NCBI GenBank assembly: GCA_946486465.1
Contig: CAMLTY010000009.1
Span: forward strand, 1 to 34,694
Direction of reading: 5' to 3'
Source of the DNA: an uncultured Mycoplasmatota bacterium
GTDB lineage: Bacteria > Bacillota_I > Bacilli_A > RF39 > UBA660
Length of the DNA stretch: 34,694 bases
The notes beneath the pieces are model-generated. The model saw only the letters and a program-made list of their open reading frames with translations, was not told where the DNA came from and did not search any database. The position numbers and the translations under genes were made by a program. How positions within the stretch are numbered: the first letter of the stretch is position 1; every line of letters begins with the position of its first letter. Shown here piece after piece: positions 23,320-32,452 of this stretch.

Positions 23320-24075
23320 ATGGAAGTTTTAAAAGTTAATAATTTAAAAAAATATTATGGTAATAATACTAATATTACTAAAGCTTTAAATAATATATCA
23401 TTTACCGTTAGTAATAATGAATTCTTAGCTATTATGGGTGCAAGTGGTAGTGGTAAAACTACTTTACTTAATACAATATCTACAATAGATTCTGTTACTA
23501 GTGGTAATATCATTATTAATAGAGTTGATATTACTAATTTAAAAGAAGAAGAACTATCTAACTTTAGAAAGAAAAATCTTGGTTTTGTTTTTCAAGACTT
23601 TAATTTACTAGATACTCTAACTATAAAAGAAAATATAGCCTTATCTTTAATAATCAATAAAGAAGATAAAAATAAAATAGATAACTTAGTTTTAGATATT
23701 AGTAAAAAACTAGGTATTAGTGATATTCTTAATAAATACCCTTATGAAGTAAGTGGTGGACAAAAACAAAGATGTGCTAGTGCAAGGGCTCTTATTAATA
23801 ATCCTAAACTAATACTTGCAGATGAACCTACTGGAGCCTTAGATTCTCGTAATGCTAGAATCTTACTAGAAACCTTCAAAGAGATGAATGAAGAGTTAAA
23901 TGCTACTATTTTAATGGTTACTCATGATGCTTTTTCAGCCAGTTTTGCTAACCGCATCTTATTTATTAAAGATGGTAAAATTTTCAATGAAATAATTAAA
24001 GGTAATAAAAGTAGAAGAGAGTTTTATGATGAGATTATAGATGTTTTAACATTACTTGGAGGAGATATTAACTAA
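23320..24075 (+). CDS. bceA: BceA-type ABC transporter ATPase
   Basis: This 251-aa ATPase powers a MacB/BceAB-type transporter for removal or sensing of antimicrobial peptides. Walker A is GASGSGKTT (about residues 40-48), the Q-loop is VFQDFN, the signature is VSGGQKQR (about 145), Walker B is LILADEP (about 166) and the H-loop is VTHD (about 204). AFSASFANRILFIKDGKI near the C-terminus is typical of BceA. The ATG follows AAAGGAG. The stop overlaps the permease start by one base, and the sensor genes lie 3 kb downstream. The symbol follows the family; the actual substrate is unknown. Confidence 0.88.
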   Translation: MEVLKVNNLKKYYGNNTNITKALNNISFTVSNNEFLAIMGASGSGKTTLLNTISTIDSVTSGNIIINRVDITNLKEEELSNFRKKNLGFVFQDFNLLDTLTIKENIALSLIINKEDKNKIDNLVLDISKKLGISDILNKYPYEVSGGQKQRCASARALINNPKLILADEPTGALDSRNARILLETFKEMNEELNATILMVTHDAFSASFANRILFIKDGKIFNEIIKGNKSRREFYDEIIDVLTLLGGDIN

Positions 24076-26048
24076 TGCTTTTTAAACTTAGTTTTTCTAA
24101 TGCTAAAAGAAGTATTAAAGACTATTTAATTTATATAGTTACTATAACTATAGCATTTTCCCTTATGTTTTCTTTTAATCTTATCTCTAATTCAAAAGAT
24201 ATCTTAGAACTAGCAGACATGATGAAAAACTTTCGTATCGCGGTTGTTTTTGTTAGTTTAATAGTTTGCTTAGTCTTAGGCTTTCTAATTAATTATATGA
24301 TTAAGTTTATCTTTAAAAGGCGTAGTAAAGAGTTTGGATTATATCTATTACTTGGTATAAGTAAAAATGATATCTCTCTTATGTTTATTTTGGAAAACTT
24401 AATACTAGGGTTTATATCTTTAATATTATCATTCTTTGTAGGTATTTTACTTAGTACTATTATATCTAACATAATCTTAAATATCTTTAACGCTCCATAT
24501 GCTGTTAAATTACATACTGATTATTTAGTACCTTTTCTTCTTTCTTTAGGTTATTTCTTACTTATATATCTAGTAGTATTATTTTTATCTAAAAGAAGAA
24601 TTAAACGTCTTAAAATACATGATTTATTATACTTAGATTCCTTTAATGAAAAGAGTAAGTCTACTAAAAAGAAATCTGTTATTTCTTTTATAATATCTTT
24701 AATCATTATTGTAGGAGGTCTATTAATCTTTAATAATGAGTTTAAAGCTGTAGGAATAGAGCCTGATACTTTATTAGTGTTATTATCTATTATAATGTTA
24801 ATAGTAGGTATTTACTTATTCATATCATCTTTTGCAGAATTCCTATTATCTTTTGTTTTAAAGCGTAAGAAAATTAAATATAATAAAGATAATCTCTTTG
24901 TCATAAGACAGTTTAATGCTAAAGTTAAAACTATGAAAAAATCTTTAGGAACTCTATCTTTATTAATAACTCTTACTCTTGTATCTTTAACATTCTCTTT
25001 AATGTTTAATGAAATATTTGATATTCAACTAGATATGTCCGCTCCATATGACGTTACAGTTATTGATGATGAAGAGAATTTTGATAAATATATAAATCAT
25101 ATTAAGAAAGATTATGAAATAGAAGAAGTATTTACTTATCATGAATACTTTAATGATGTAAATTATGTTAATGATAATTTATCTTATGATTATAAAGGGT
25201 GGAGAGGTACTGATACTTATTTAAGACTAAGTGATTATAATAAATTATTAGAACTTAAAGGAAGAGATCCTATTACTTTAAAATCTAATCAATATTATAT
25301 TCATTCATCTAGTAGTGTTTATAATGGTATTATGGATATAAAAGATAAACTTAAGACTATTAAAGTAGGAGATAAATCTTTAAAATTAAAAGGTGTTACT
25401 GATACTTATTATACTTCTAGTTGGTCTTATGGTAATGGTTTTATTATTGTTGTACCTGATAATGCTGTTGATGACTTAAAGAGAGAATCTGATACTTTAG
25501 TTGTTGATACTAAAGAAGAGACTGAAGAAGAGTTAAACAATGAACTAATTAATATTTTAAATAAAGATATTTGTGAAACTGATCCTGATACAGGAACAAC
25601 TTATTGTTATGCTTCTGCTAATGTCTTTGTAAAAGGTTATTATATGGCTATGAATAAATCTGTTATGACTATTATGGACTTTACTTTATTTTATCTAGCC
25701 TTTATCTTTACAGTAGTAACTGGTACTATTATCGCTGTTCAAAGTATTAATGATGCCGTTACTTATAAGAAGTATTATGATACTTTAAATAAACTAGGAC
25801 TAAGTAAAAGAACTATCTTAAAGACAGTTAGAAAACAATTATTAGTTTATTTCTTATTCCCGGTAATACTTCCATTTATTATTAACTTTTCTATTAGTAC
25901 AAGTCTAAATCATATCTTTGCCCCATTCCTTGCTAGTAATACCTCTTACTTATCATTTATCTTCTTAAGTTCTGGATTATTTTTAATAATCTATCTAATC
26001 TATTATTTAGTCTCTTATTTCTCATTTAAAAGATGTTTGGAGTACTAG
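24075..26048 (+). CDS. bceB: BceB-type ABC permease with large extracellular domain
   Basis: This 657-aa FtsX/BceB-family permease has about ten membrane helices. One group lies in the first 260 residues, including KEFGLYLLLGISKNDI at about 93-108, a FtsX-domain signature. A large soluble domain of about 200 residues (about 320-530) sits between helices 7 and 8, as in BceB, and binds the peptide-target complex outside. A second FtsX group lies near the C-terminus (TLNKLGLSKRTILKTVRKQLL). It starts one base into the ATPase stop region (TAATG) and ends two bases before the next gene. Confidence 0.88.
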   Translation: MLFKLSFSNAKRSIKDYLIYIVTITIAFSLMFSFNLISNSKDILELADMMKNFRIAVVFVSLIVCLVLGFLINYMIKFIFKRRSKEFGLYLLLGISKNDISLMFILENLILGFISLILSFFVGILLSTIISNIILNIFNAPYAVKLHTDYLVPFLLSLGYFLLIYLVVLFLSKRRIKRLKIHDLLYLDSFNEKSKSTKKKSVISFIISLIIIVGGLLIFNNEFKAVGIEPDTLLVLLSIIMLIVGIYLFISSFAEFLLSFVLKRKKIKYNKDNLFVIRQFNAKVKTMKKSLGTLSLLITLTLVSLTFSLMFNEIFDIQLDMSAPYDVTVIDDEENFDKYINHIKKDYEIEEVFTYHEYFNDVNYVNDNLSYDYKGWRGTDTYLRLSDYNKLLELKGRDPITLKSNQYYIHSSSSVYNGIMDIKDKLKTIKVGDKSLKLKGVTDTYYTSSWSYGNGFIIVVPDNAVDDLKRESDTLVVDTKEETEEELNNELINILNKDICETDPDTGTTYCYASANVFVKGYYMAMNKSVMTIMDFTLFYLAFIFTVVTGTIIAVQSINDAVTYKKYYDTLNKLGLSKRTILKTVRKQLLVYFLFPVILPFIINFSISTSLNHIFAPFLASNTSYLSFIFLSSGLFLIIYLIYYLVSYFSFKRCLEY

Positions 26049-26049
26049 A

Positions 26050-26610
26050 ATGAAAAATAGTAAATTATTAATCAAAATAGTAACAATTATTATTACTATT
26101 TTTCTTGTTTGTTTTATAGCTTATGCAGTTAAATTAGGACTTTTAGAAGATAAAGAGATACTTGTTTCCTATATGAAGTCTTTAGGATTTATCGCATCCT
26201 TATTCTTTTTATTCTTACAAGCCTTTCAAGTAGTTTTCCCTGTTATTCCAGGAGGAGCATCTTGTCTTGCCGGAGTTCTTGCCTTTGGTCCTCTTGAAGG
26301 CTTTATCTATAATTATCTAGGTTTATCTATTGGTAGTGTTATATCTTATTCCTTATCTAAAAAGTATGGGCTTAACATAATTTATAAACTATTTGATAAG
26401 TCTTTAGTAGATAAATATCTTAACTATATTAGAAATAATACCTTTAAAAAGATTTTCTTTTTGGGCATCTTAATACCAGGAGCGCCTGATGATTTACTAT
26501 GTTATGTGGCAGGGATTAGTAATATTAATATAAAAGAATTCATACTCTATATATTAGTTGGTAAACCCTTAACCCTCATCTTTTATAGTGTCTTCTACGC
26601 TATACTTTGA
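26050..26610 (+). CDS. VTT-domain (TVP38/DedA-like) membrane protein
   Basis: This 186-aa integral membrane protein carries a VTT (SNARE-associated/DedA-like) domain. The signature helix-loops are PVIPGGASCLAGVLAFGPL (about 76-94) with YNYLGLSIGSVISYSLSKKYG (about 95-115), and later ILIPGAPDDLLCYVAGIS (about 143-160). Members of the wider superfamily move lipids across membranes. It lies between the transporter and the sensor genes, an unusual place for a BceAB-BceRS locus, so it may add to envelope stress resistance. The stop is TGA. Confidence 0.85.
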   Translation: MKNSKLLIKIVTIIITIFLVCFIAYAVKLGLLEDKEILVSYMKSLGFIASLFFLFLQAFQVVFPVIPGGASCLAGVLAFGPLEGFIYNYLGLSIGSVISYSLSKKYGLNIIYKLFDKSLVDKYLNYIRNNTFKKIFFLGILIPGAPDDLLCYVAGISNINIKEFILYILVGKPLTLIFYSVFYAIL

Positions 26611-26660
26611 TATTGACTTAAGAGTTATACCTATATAAAATAAATATTGGAGTGATAGAT

Positions 26661-27059
26661 ATGAACATTAAAGTGACTTCTCTATGTATAGGAGATATTT
26701 ATAAGAAGATGACTGTAAGAAAAGAGTTTAGTCCTGGAAAATTTGGAACTAATGTTATTAGTGTTCCCTATAAAGAAAATGTCTTATTAATTAAAATAGG
26801 TAATGGATATGTAGATATAGATACTATAAAAGATGAAAAAAATTTAAAAGAGAAATATAATGAAGTTAATGCTCTAGGTGATTTTCGTAATGGTTGTGGT
26901 ATTTTGAGAGATACCATTCCTTTTGATGATAATGAAGGACTTTTATTTGTAGATTATGAAAGTATAAAAGAAACTGACTATGAAAGTTCAACTGTTTCTT
27001 TTAAAAGATTAAAGAAAGCAAGGGTTAATAATGGAAAAGATATTAATCATAGAAGATGA
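26661..27059 (+). CDS. Uncharacterised small protein in the Bce locus
   Basis: This 132-aa soluble protein is not recognised. It begins MNIKVTSLCIGDIYKKMTV and has mixed alpha/beta character with two cysteines (Cys9, Cys75). I chose ATG 26661, which has TTGGAG 8 bases upstream; the GTG at 26652 lies inside that site. It overlaps the response-regulator start by 29 bases, so it is translationally linked to the sensor genes. Confidence 0.75.
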   Translation: MNIKVTSLCIGDIYKKMTVRKEFSPGKFGTNVISVPYKENVLLIKIGNGYVDIDTIKDEKNLKEKYNEVNALGDFRNGCGILRDTIPFDDNEGLLFVDYESIKETDYESSTVSFKRLKKARVNNGKDINHRR

Positions 27060-27693
27060 TAAAACTATTAGAGAAGAGTTATCTATATTACTCACTAATA
27101 ATAATTACAGTGTTAGTAGTATAGAAGAATTTCTTGATATAGAAAAATCTATTAAAGATATAAATCCTGATTTAATTCTATTAGATATTAATTTACCTAA
27201 TACTGATGGTTATGAAGTAATTAAAAAGCTTAAAAAAGTTACTTTAAAACCAGTTATATTTGTTACTAGTAGAAATACTTTAGAAGATGAGATAAAGAGT
27301 TTAAATAGTGGAGGCTATGACTTTATTACTAAACCTTATAATAAAGAGTTATTACTTCTTAAGATTAGAAAATGTTTAGATGAAGTTAATCCTAAAAATC
27401 ATAAAGAACTTATAGTAAATGGGGTAGTCTTAGATTTACATTTATCTTTAATTAAATATCAAGATAAAGAGATAGAATTAACTAGAAATGAGTTTTTACT
27501 AATGTATTATCTATTCTTAAACTATCCTAATACTTTATCTAAAGATATGTTAATAGAATATTTATGGAATGATAAGTTTTATTTAGATGAAAATATCTTA
27601 ATAGTTAATATTAATAGATTAAGAAATAAATTAAGAGATATAGGACTAGATGATTTTATTAAGACAGTAAGAGGTGTTGGTTATAAGTTATGA
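27031..27693 (+). CDS. bceR: OmpR-family response regulator (BceR-type)
   Basis: This is a 220-aa regulator with a receiver domain (residues 1-118) and a winged-helix DNA-binding domain (about 130-220). The acidic pocket is Asp9/Asp10, the phosphate acceptor Asp52 is in LLDINLPNTDG, the conserved Thr79 is in FVTS and Lys101 is in ITKPY. The DNA-binding part shows LTRNEFLLMYYLF and TVRGVGYKL. It would control the transporter genes upstream. The stop overlaps the kinase start (ATGA). Stop is TGA. Confidence 0.93.
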   Translation: MEKILIIEDDKTIREELSILLTNNNYSVSSIEEFLDIEKSIKDINPDLILLDINLPNTDGYEVIKKLKKVTLKPVIFVTSRNTLEDEIKSLNSGGYDFITKPYNKELLLLKIRKCLDEVNPKNHKELIVNGVVLDLHLSLIKYQDKEIELTRNEFLLMYYLFLNYPNTLSKDMLIEYLWNDKFYLDENILIVNINRLRNKLRDIGLDDFIKTVRGVGYKL

Positions 27694-28691
27694 TGTTTTT
27701 AGATTATTTAGAAGAAAAGATATTTTATATAATTATTAGTTTGGTTTTTACCTTATTTCTTAGTATATATCTCTTATTAATAGGAGTTAATGCTAGTCTT
27801 ATCATCTTACTTGCTATCCTAATAATTGTTTTTATCTTTATATCTTTGTTAGTTAGTTATCTTTTAATTAAGAAAAGATATGAGAAAATAGTTAATCTAG
27901 TAGATTCTTTAGATGAGAAATATCTAATTAAAGAAGTAATAGATAAACCTAAAAATCTAGAGAATAAGGCCTATTACTATGCTTTAGATAAGGCTTGTAA
28001 AGCTTTAAATGATAAATTAAGTGAAGTAGAAAACTCTAAGAATGAGTATCTTGACTTCTTAGATAGTTTTATTCATGAAGTTAAAACACCTATTTCGGCT
28101 TTATCTCTATATGCTGATAATAATAATGATGAAAGAATTAAAGAAGAAGTCTTAAAGATTAGTAGATTAGTTGATAAAATGTTATTTTATGCAAGAAGTG
28201 ATGTCGTAGAGAAAGATTATTTTATTAAAGAAGTTACACTTGCTGACCTTGTTCATCCAACTATTTTAGAGTATAAGAATTATCTCCTTAATTACCATAT
28301 TAAAGTAGAAGTAAATGATTTAGATAATTTAAAAGTTTATACTGATATTAAATGGTTAAACTTTATAATAGGACAGATAATTAGTAATTCATTAAAATAT
28401 CAAAATAAAAAAGATAGACTAGTTAGAATTAAAGGTGTTAGTACTAAAAATAATATAAAATTAGAAATATATGATAATGGAGTAGGGATAAAAGAAGCTG
28501 ATGTATCTAAAGTATTTGAAAAAGGCTTTACAGGTAGTAATAGAAATAAAAAGAATGCTAGTGGTATAGGACTTTATCTTACAAAGAAACTATGTGATAA
28601 GCTTGGTATTGATATTAAAATAGAATCAGTCTATTTAAAATATACTAAAGTAGTTATTACTTTTCCTAAAGGTAATTATTTTATAAAATAA
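27690..28691 (+). CDS. bceS: Intramembrane-sensing histidine kinase (BceS-type)
   Basis: This is a 333-aa kinase. Two membrane helices close together near the N-terminus (about 12-30 and 36-58) have almost no extracellular loop, as in kinases that sense through a BceAB transporter. The phosphorylated histidine is His129 in FIHEVKTPISALS, the N-box is IISNSLKY, and ATP-lid motifs are DNGVGI and ASGIGLYLTKKL. It is coupled to the response regulator by an ATGA overlap. The last 11 bases overlap the converging uvsE gene. Confidence 0.93.
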   Translation: MMFLDYLEEKIFYIIISLVFTLFLSIYLLLIGVNASLIILLAILIIVFIFISLLVSYLLIKKRYEKIVNLVDSLDEKYLIKEVIDKPKNLENKAYYYALDKACKALNDKLSEVENSKNEYLDFLDSFIHEVKTPISALSLYADNNNDERIKEEVLKISRLVDKMLFYARSDVVEKDYFIKEVTLADLVHPTILEYKNYLLNYHIKVEVNDLDNLKVYTDIKWLNFIIGQIISNSLKYQNKKDRLVRIKGVSTKNNIKLEIYDNGVGIKEADVSKVFEKGFTGSNRNKKNASGIGLYLTKKLCDKLGIDIKIESVYLKYTKVVITFPKGNYFIK

Positions 28692-29625
28692 TAGTAGTTC
28701 CCTTTACTTTAAAATCTTTATAAAATTTAAGTTGTCTTACTAACCTAAATAAAGCTTCATCCTTACCTTTCGCTTCTAACATTATATCTATATCAGTATT
28801 AAGAGGCTTTAATAATTTTAAAAACCTAATAAAGGAGTTATAGTTTAAATAAGTACTATGATTTCTTTTTTGTTTAGAGTTTAAGGGACAAGAAAAATGA
28901 ATTTTAGGATTTAGATCAGTATTTTCCCATGTCTTTATAATTCTAGGTAATAGTTTATCTATTCTTTCATTTTTTAGGTGATTACAGACATAGTGATGAT
29001 AGTCTAAGACCATAGGGATATTTAACTCTTCACATAAAGTTAAAGTATCAGTTACGTTATAAGTTTTATCATCGTTTTCTAGTATTATTAGACTTTTTAA
29101 CTCTATAGGTAACTTATTAAAATTATCTCTAAATCTATTTAATGCTTCTTCCTTAGTTGGTTTAGAACTACCTAGATGTAATACACATTTACCATTTATA
29201 CCTAGTAATTTAAATATTTCTAAATGAAACTTTAATATCTCTATACTATTAAGAGTAACATTTTCCTTTTCACTAGTTAAAAGACAAAATTCGTCAGGAT
29301 GAGTATCTATTCTAATATTATACTTATCTATAGTTTTCTTTAATTTATTAAACTCATCTTTAAATACTTCTTTATAATCGATATTAACATTAGGATGAGT
29401 AAGTAAGGGAAACATAGTATGAGTCATTCTATAGAATTTAATCTTGTTATCATAATTATACTTTAAGACTTTCTCAAAGTTTTTAAAATTTAACTTTATT
29501 CTTTTTGTTAATAAATCTATGCCTTTATTATTATCATATTTAGAGAATTCTTTAAAAGTTAAATTATGAGAGTATATATCTAAAAGAGTAGGAGGATTAC
29601 CTACATAACCTAAATTTATTTGCAT
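28681..29625 (-). CDS. uvsE: UV damage endonuclease UvsE
   Basis: This is a 314-aa TIM-barrel nuclease that nicks 5' of UV photoproducts. Family motifs are visible: GYVGN at the start (residues 6-10), HPDEFCLLTSE (about 108), LENDD (about 182), LDYHHYVC (about 207), and IMLEAKGKDEAL near the end, with the metal-binding His and Glu of the barrel. The ATG follows AAAGGTGATGTT. It converges with bceS with an 11-base overlap of the coding ends and diverges from the gene at 29714. The cell thus encodes two TIM-barrel repair nucleases in this window (with Nfo). Confidence 0.93.
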   Translation of the reverse strand: MQINLGYVGNPPTLLDIYSHNLTFKEFSKYDNNKGIDLLTKRIKLNFKNFEKVLKYNYDNKIKFYRMTHTMFPLLTHPNVNIDYKEVFKDEFNKLKKTIDKYNIRIDTHPDEFCLLTSEKENVTLNSIEILKFHLEIFKLLGINGKCVLHLGSSKPTKEEALNRFRDNFNKLPIELKSLIILENDDKTYNVTDTLTLCEELNIPMVLDYHHYVCNHLKNERIDKLLPRIIKTWENTDLNPKIHFSCPLNSKQKRNHSTYLNYNSFIRFLKLLKPLNTDIDIMLEAKGKDEALFRLVRQLKFYKDFKVKGTTIIL

Positions 29626-29654
29626 AACATCACCTTTATTATTTTTAATAATTA

Positions 29655-29682
29655 TTGACTTTTTATACTTTTTATCTATAAT
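29655..29682 (+). promoter_or_regulatory. Promoter of the 29714 gene
   Basis: TTGACT (29655-29660), a 16-base spacer and TATAAT (29677-29682). AAAGGAGGAG precedes the ATG at 29714. Confidence 0.7.
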
Positions 29683-29713
29683 AATTTATATTAAGAAAGG
29701 AGGAGTTCAGTAA

Positions 29714-30097
29714 ATGAAAGGAACATTTGATAAAGAAGAGATAAAATTTTCTGTTAGTTTTTATGATCCATATAAAAAAAATGAATACTTTAATATTAAT
29801 TTTGATGATATATATGGTTTAGGACCAAGTGATTCAAAAGATAGTATCTTTTCTCTTAAAGCAGATAGTCTAGCAAAAGATACTGGAGGTGTACTTAAAT
29901 CTGTTACATTTAATATGATTGATACAGATGGTAGTTTAACTTATGAAGATGCTGTTGAAAAATATATTTATGATAATTATTTAGAATTTAATAAATTAGA
30001 AATGAATGTTGCTCTTTGTTTTTTAGAACGATATTGTATAGACTATGAAGAAGTAAAAGATGTAAGAAGAGACTATAAAAATAAAACTAGATTATAA
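29714..30097 (+). CDS. Uncharacterised acidic protein
   Basis: This 127-aa soluble protein is not recognised. It is Asp- and Tyr-rich (for example DPYKKNEYFNINFDDIYGLG) with a C-terminal helix containing LCFLERYCIDYEEV. No signal peptide is present. It has a good promoter and ribosome site of its own, and the first SGNH-like paralogue follows 16 bases later, so the two may share a transcript. Confidence 0.75.
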   Translation: MKGTFDKEEIKFSVSFYDPYKKNEYFNINFDDIYGLGPSDSKDSIFSLKADSLAKDTGGVLKSVTFNMIDTDGSLTYEDAVEKYIYDNYLEFNKLEMNVALCFLERYCIDYEEVKDVRRDYKNKTRL

Positions 30098-30113
30098 TGA
30101 AAGGAGAACTAGT

Positions 30114-31154
30114 ATGGATAAAGAAAAACTTACTAAATTAAGAGATTATTATAAAGATGAATTAACTATTATTGGCTTTAATGATTTAGAAGTAGTGAAT
30201 AATGCTAGTTCTTTTTTTAAGAAAGATTTGTTAGATTACTTAAGTGAACTTCTAAGTAGTGATGAGTTAAAGACAACAGTAGTAGATGCTTTTTCACCTT
30301 TAATGAATAAAACAGAACATATTAATTATTTCTTAAAGAGTAATCTAAGTATTGAAGAGATAAAATTGTCTAAAGTCTATAGCAGTGTTTTAACTTTAGA
30401 AAAGTTTATGGTAAATAGGCACTTACCTAAAGTATTAGGGAAAATAGGATATATATCTACTTTTAGAAATCTAATTAATAGAGATGATGATACTACTTGT
30501 ATAACATCTTTATTAGAAGAAGCATATAATCCGATAATAATTTATTCTAGTGGTTATAGTAATTTAAAAAGAGAGATAGATTTTGATGGAGTAAATTATC
30601 CTAAGAATATTGATTATACTTTAAAGAAGATTAAGAGTAAAAAAACATTAAGTAAAGTTATGACAGGAGTAGAAAGAAACTTTTATAATATTTTATCTAT
30701 TAATGATAAAAGTGATATTTATGTATTAAATGCTCTTCTTCCTAATACTTTAGAAGAAGTTAAGAACTTAGTAATCTCTTTTAATGAATCTTTATATAAT
30801 TTATGTACTAAATATAATTTAACTTATATAGATAGAAATAGTATAGATAATAATTCTAAAGCATTAAGCGAAGAGATAGCATCTGCTATATATATAAATA
30901 AATTTATTACAGAAAGAAAACAAGTAAGAGAATATAGTGACTTTGGTTATAACTCTAAAGGAGCTTTAGGAGTTATGGATAATGCTTTTAGAGACTTTAG
31001 AGAAAAAGAGAGTTTAGCGATGATGAAAGATGGGTATGAAAAAGAACATTTATTAGATATTGCTAATCTAGATAAAGATGCTTATGTTGTTTTTGATAAA
31101 GTACAAAAGGTATTGACTAAGAAGAAGAGAAAATATAGTCCAAGAGTTGTATAA
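30114..31154 (+). CDS. SGNH-like protein, degenerate paralogue 1
   Basis: This is a 346-aa paralogue of the next gene, with similar order throughout (TEHINYFLKSNLSIEEIKLSKVYS, IIYSSGYSNLKRE, VERNFYNILSINDKSDIYVL). The segment IIYSSGYSNL resembles block III of SGNH hydrolases, and SFNESLYNLCTKYNLTYIDRNSI resembles their C-terminal half. The usual GDS nucleophile block and the block V Asp-x-x-His cannot be recognised here, so activity is doubtful. No signal peptide or membrane helix is present. The C-terminus is basic (KKKRKYSPRVV). The function is unknown. Confidence 0.7.
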   Translation: MDKEKLTKLRDYYKDELTIIGFNDLEVVNNASSFFKKDLLDYLSELLSSDELKTTVVDAFSPLMNKTEHINYFLKSNLSIEEIKLSKVYSSVLTLEKFMVNRHLPKVLGKIGYISTFRNLINRDDDTTCITSLLEEAYNPIIIYSSGYSNLKREIDFDGVNYPKNIDYTLKKIKSKKTLSKVMTGVERNFYNILSINDKSDIYVLNALLPNTLEEVKNLVISFNESLYNLCTKYNLTYIDRNSIDNNSKALSEEIASAIYINKFITERKQVREYSDFGYNSKGALGVMDNAFRDFREKESLAMMKDGYEKEHLLDIANLDKDAYVVFDKVQKVLTKKKRKYSPRVV

Positions 31155-31175
31155 ATTATTTTTTTAACGATTTTG

Positions 31176-31184
31176 TGTTATAAT
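31176..31184 (+). promoter_or_regulatory. Extended -10 promoter element of paralogue 2
   Basis: TGTTATAAT lies 28 bases before ATG 31213, with GAGGTG between. It gives the second paralogue its own transcript. Confidence 0.5.
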
Positions 31185-31212
31185 ACGTATCAATAAAGAG
31201 GTGACATATTTT

Positions 31213-32307
31213 ATGGAAAAAGAAAAGTTAAAAGATTTAATAGACTATTATAAAGATGATGTTTTAACAATAGTCGGTTTGAATGACTCACAAGGAGTAA
31301 ATACAACATCAACAATTTTTAAGAAAGGTCTATTAGAATACTTAGCTAGTGAATTAAAAACAGATAAGTTTAATCCTACTGTTATTAATGCTTTCTCACT
31401 TCTAATGAATAAAACAGAACATATTGATTATTTCTTAAAAGCTAATTTAAGTTTAGATGAAATTAAGTTATCAAGAGTTTATAGTATGGTAGCAGCATTA
31501 GAAAAAGTAATGTCTGATGTTCATTTACCTAAATCTTTGGGTAAAGTTGGATATCTTTATAAAGTATGTGCTATTCCTAAAAAAGGTGATGCCAATATTC
31601 ATTTAACAACAGCTTTAAAAGATTCTAAAGAACCAATAGTTATATATTCAAGTGGTGTAAATAATTTAATGCGTGAAGTAGGTAATAATCCTTTTTCTAT
31701 TTCTAAGGATTATAAAGATAGAGATAAACGACCTAATTATAACTATACTTTAGAAAAAGTTAATAATCCGAATACTTTGAATAAGGTAATGGATGGTATA
31801 GATAAAAACTTTTATAATTTATTATCTATTAATGATAGAAGTGATATTTTTGCTTTAGGTTCTTATACTCCAGCTAGTTTGAGAAGTGAGGATATGAAAA
31901 TCTTTCAAGATTTAATATTAGCATATAATGAAAGATTAACCTCATTATGTAATAGTTACCATATAACTTACATTAATACAAATGAAATAGGAAATAGATA
32001 TAATAATAGTAAAGCAAACTTTCATATAAATACTAAAGGCCAAATAGCTTTAGCAGAAACTATTTTAGAATCTATTTATGATAAAAAAATTAATTCTTCA
32101 AGTGAAGAAATAGAATTTAATGGAGAGTTTAAAGTGACTGATGATGGTTCTCATGATGTATTTGATGCACTTTTATTTGATAGACTTAATTTATATGAAG
32201 AAAGAAAAAACTTATTAGGCTATGATGCCTTAAGACATGAACAGGTAATTGCTGAAAATAAAAGCGAAATATCTGTATTTAAGAAAGTTTTACAAAAAAC
32301 AAAGTAA
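31213..32307 (+). CDS. SGNH-like protein, paralogue 2
   Basis: This is a 364-aa tandem paralogue of the preceding gene. It keeps more of an SGNH pattern: VIYSSGVNNLMREV (block III-like), DIFALGSYTPASL, LAYNERLTSLCNSYHITYINTNEIG, and near the end NFHINTKGQIALAETIL, which looks like block V with His. The N-terminal IVGLNDSQGVN could be a modified block I (NDS for GDS). These are judgements by eye. I chose ATG 31213 after GAGGTG; the GTG at 31201 is part of that site. There is no signal peptide. A local extended -10 promoter is present. Confidence 0.7.
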   Translation: MEKEKLKDLIDYYKDDVLTIVGLNDSQGVNTTSTIFKKGLLEYLASELKTDKFNPTVINAFSLLMNKTEHIDYFLKANLSLDEIKLSRVYSMVAALEKVMSDVHLPKSLGKVGYLYKVCAIPKKGDANIHLTTALKDSKEPIVIYSSGVNNLMREVGNNPFSISKDYKDRDKRPNYNYTLEKVNNPNTLNKVMDGIDKNFYNLLSINDRSDIFALGSYTPASLRSEDMKIFQDLILAYNERLTSLCNSYHITYINTNEIGNRYNNSKANFHINTKGQIALAETILESIYDKKINSSSEEIEFNGEFKVTDDGSHDVFDALLFDRLNLYEERKNLLGYDALRHEQVIAENKSEISVFKKVLQKTK

Positions 32308-32384
32308 AATTTATTTACAAAATAATATTTATTTGATATATTCTTATTGACGTTTATGCTTAAAACTTAACTTTTTATTTAACT

Positions 32385-32416
32385 GCATATTAATTTATGC
32401 GGGTTTTCTTCGTTTT
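32385..32416 (+). terminator. Possible terminator after paralogue 2
   Basis: GCATA and TATGC form a 5-bp stem around TTAATT, followed by GGGTTTTCTTCGTTTT. The stem is short, so support is moderate. Confidence 0.4.
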
Positions 32417-32452
32417 CAGGGAACTTTACTAATAATTAGAAGGAGGGATAAT

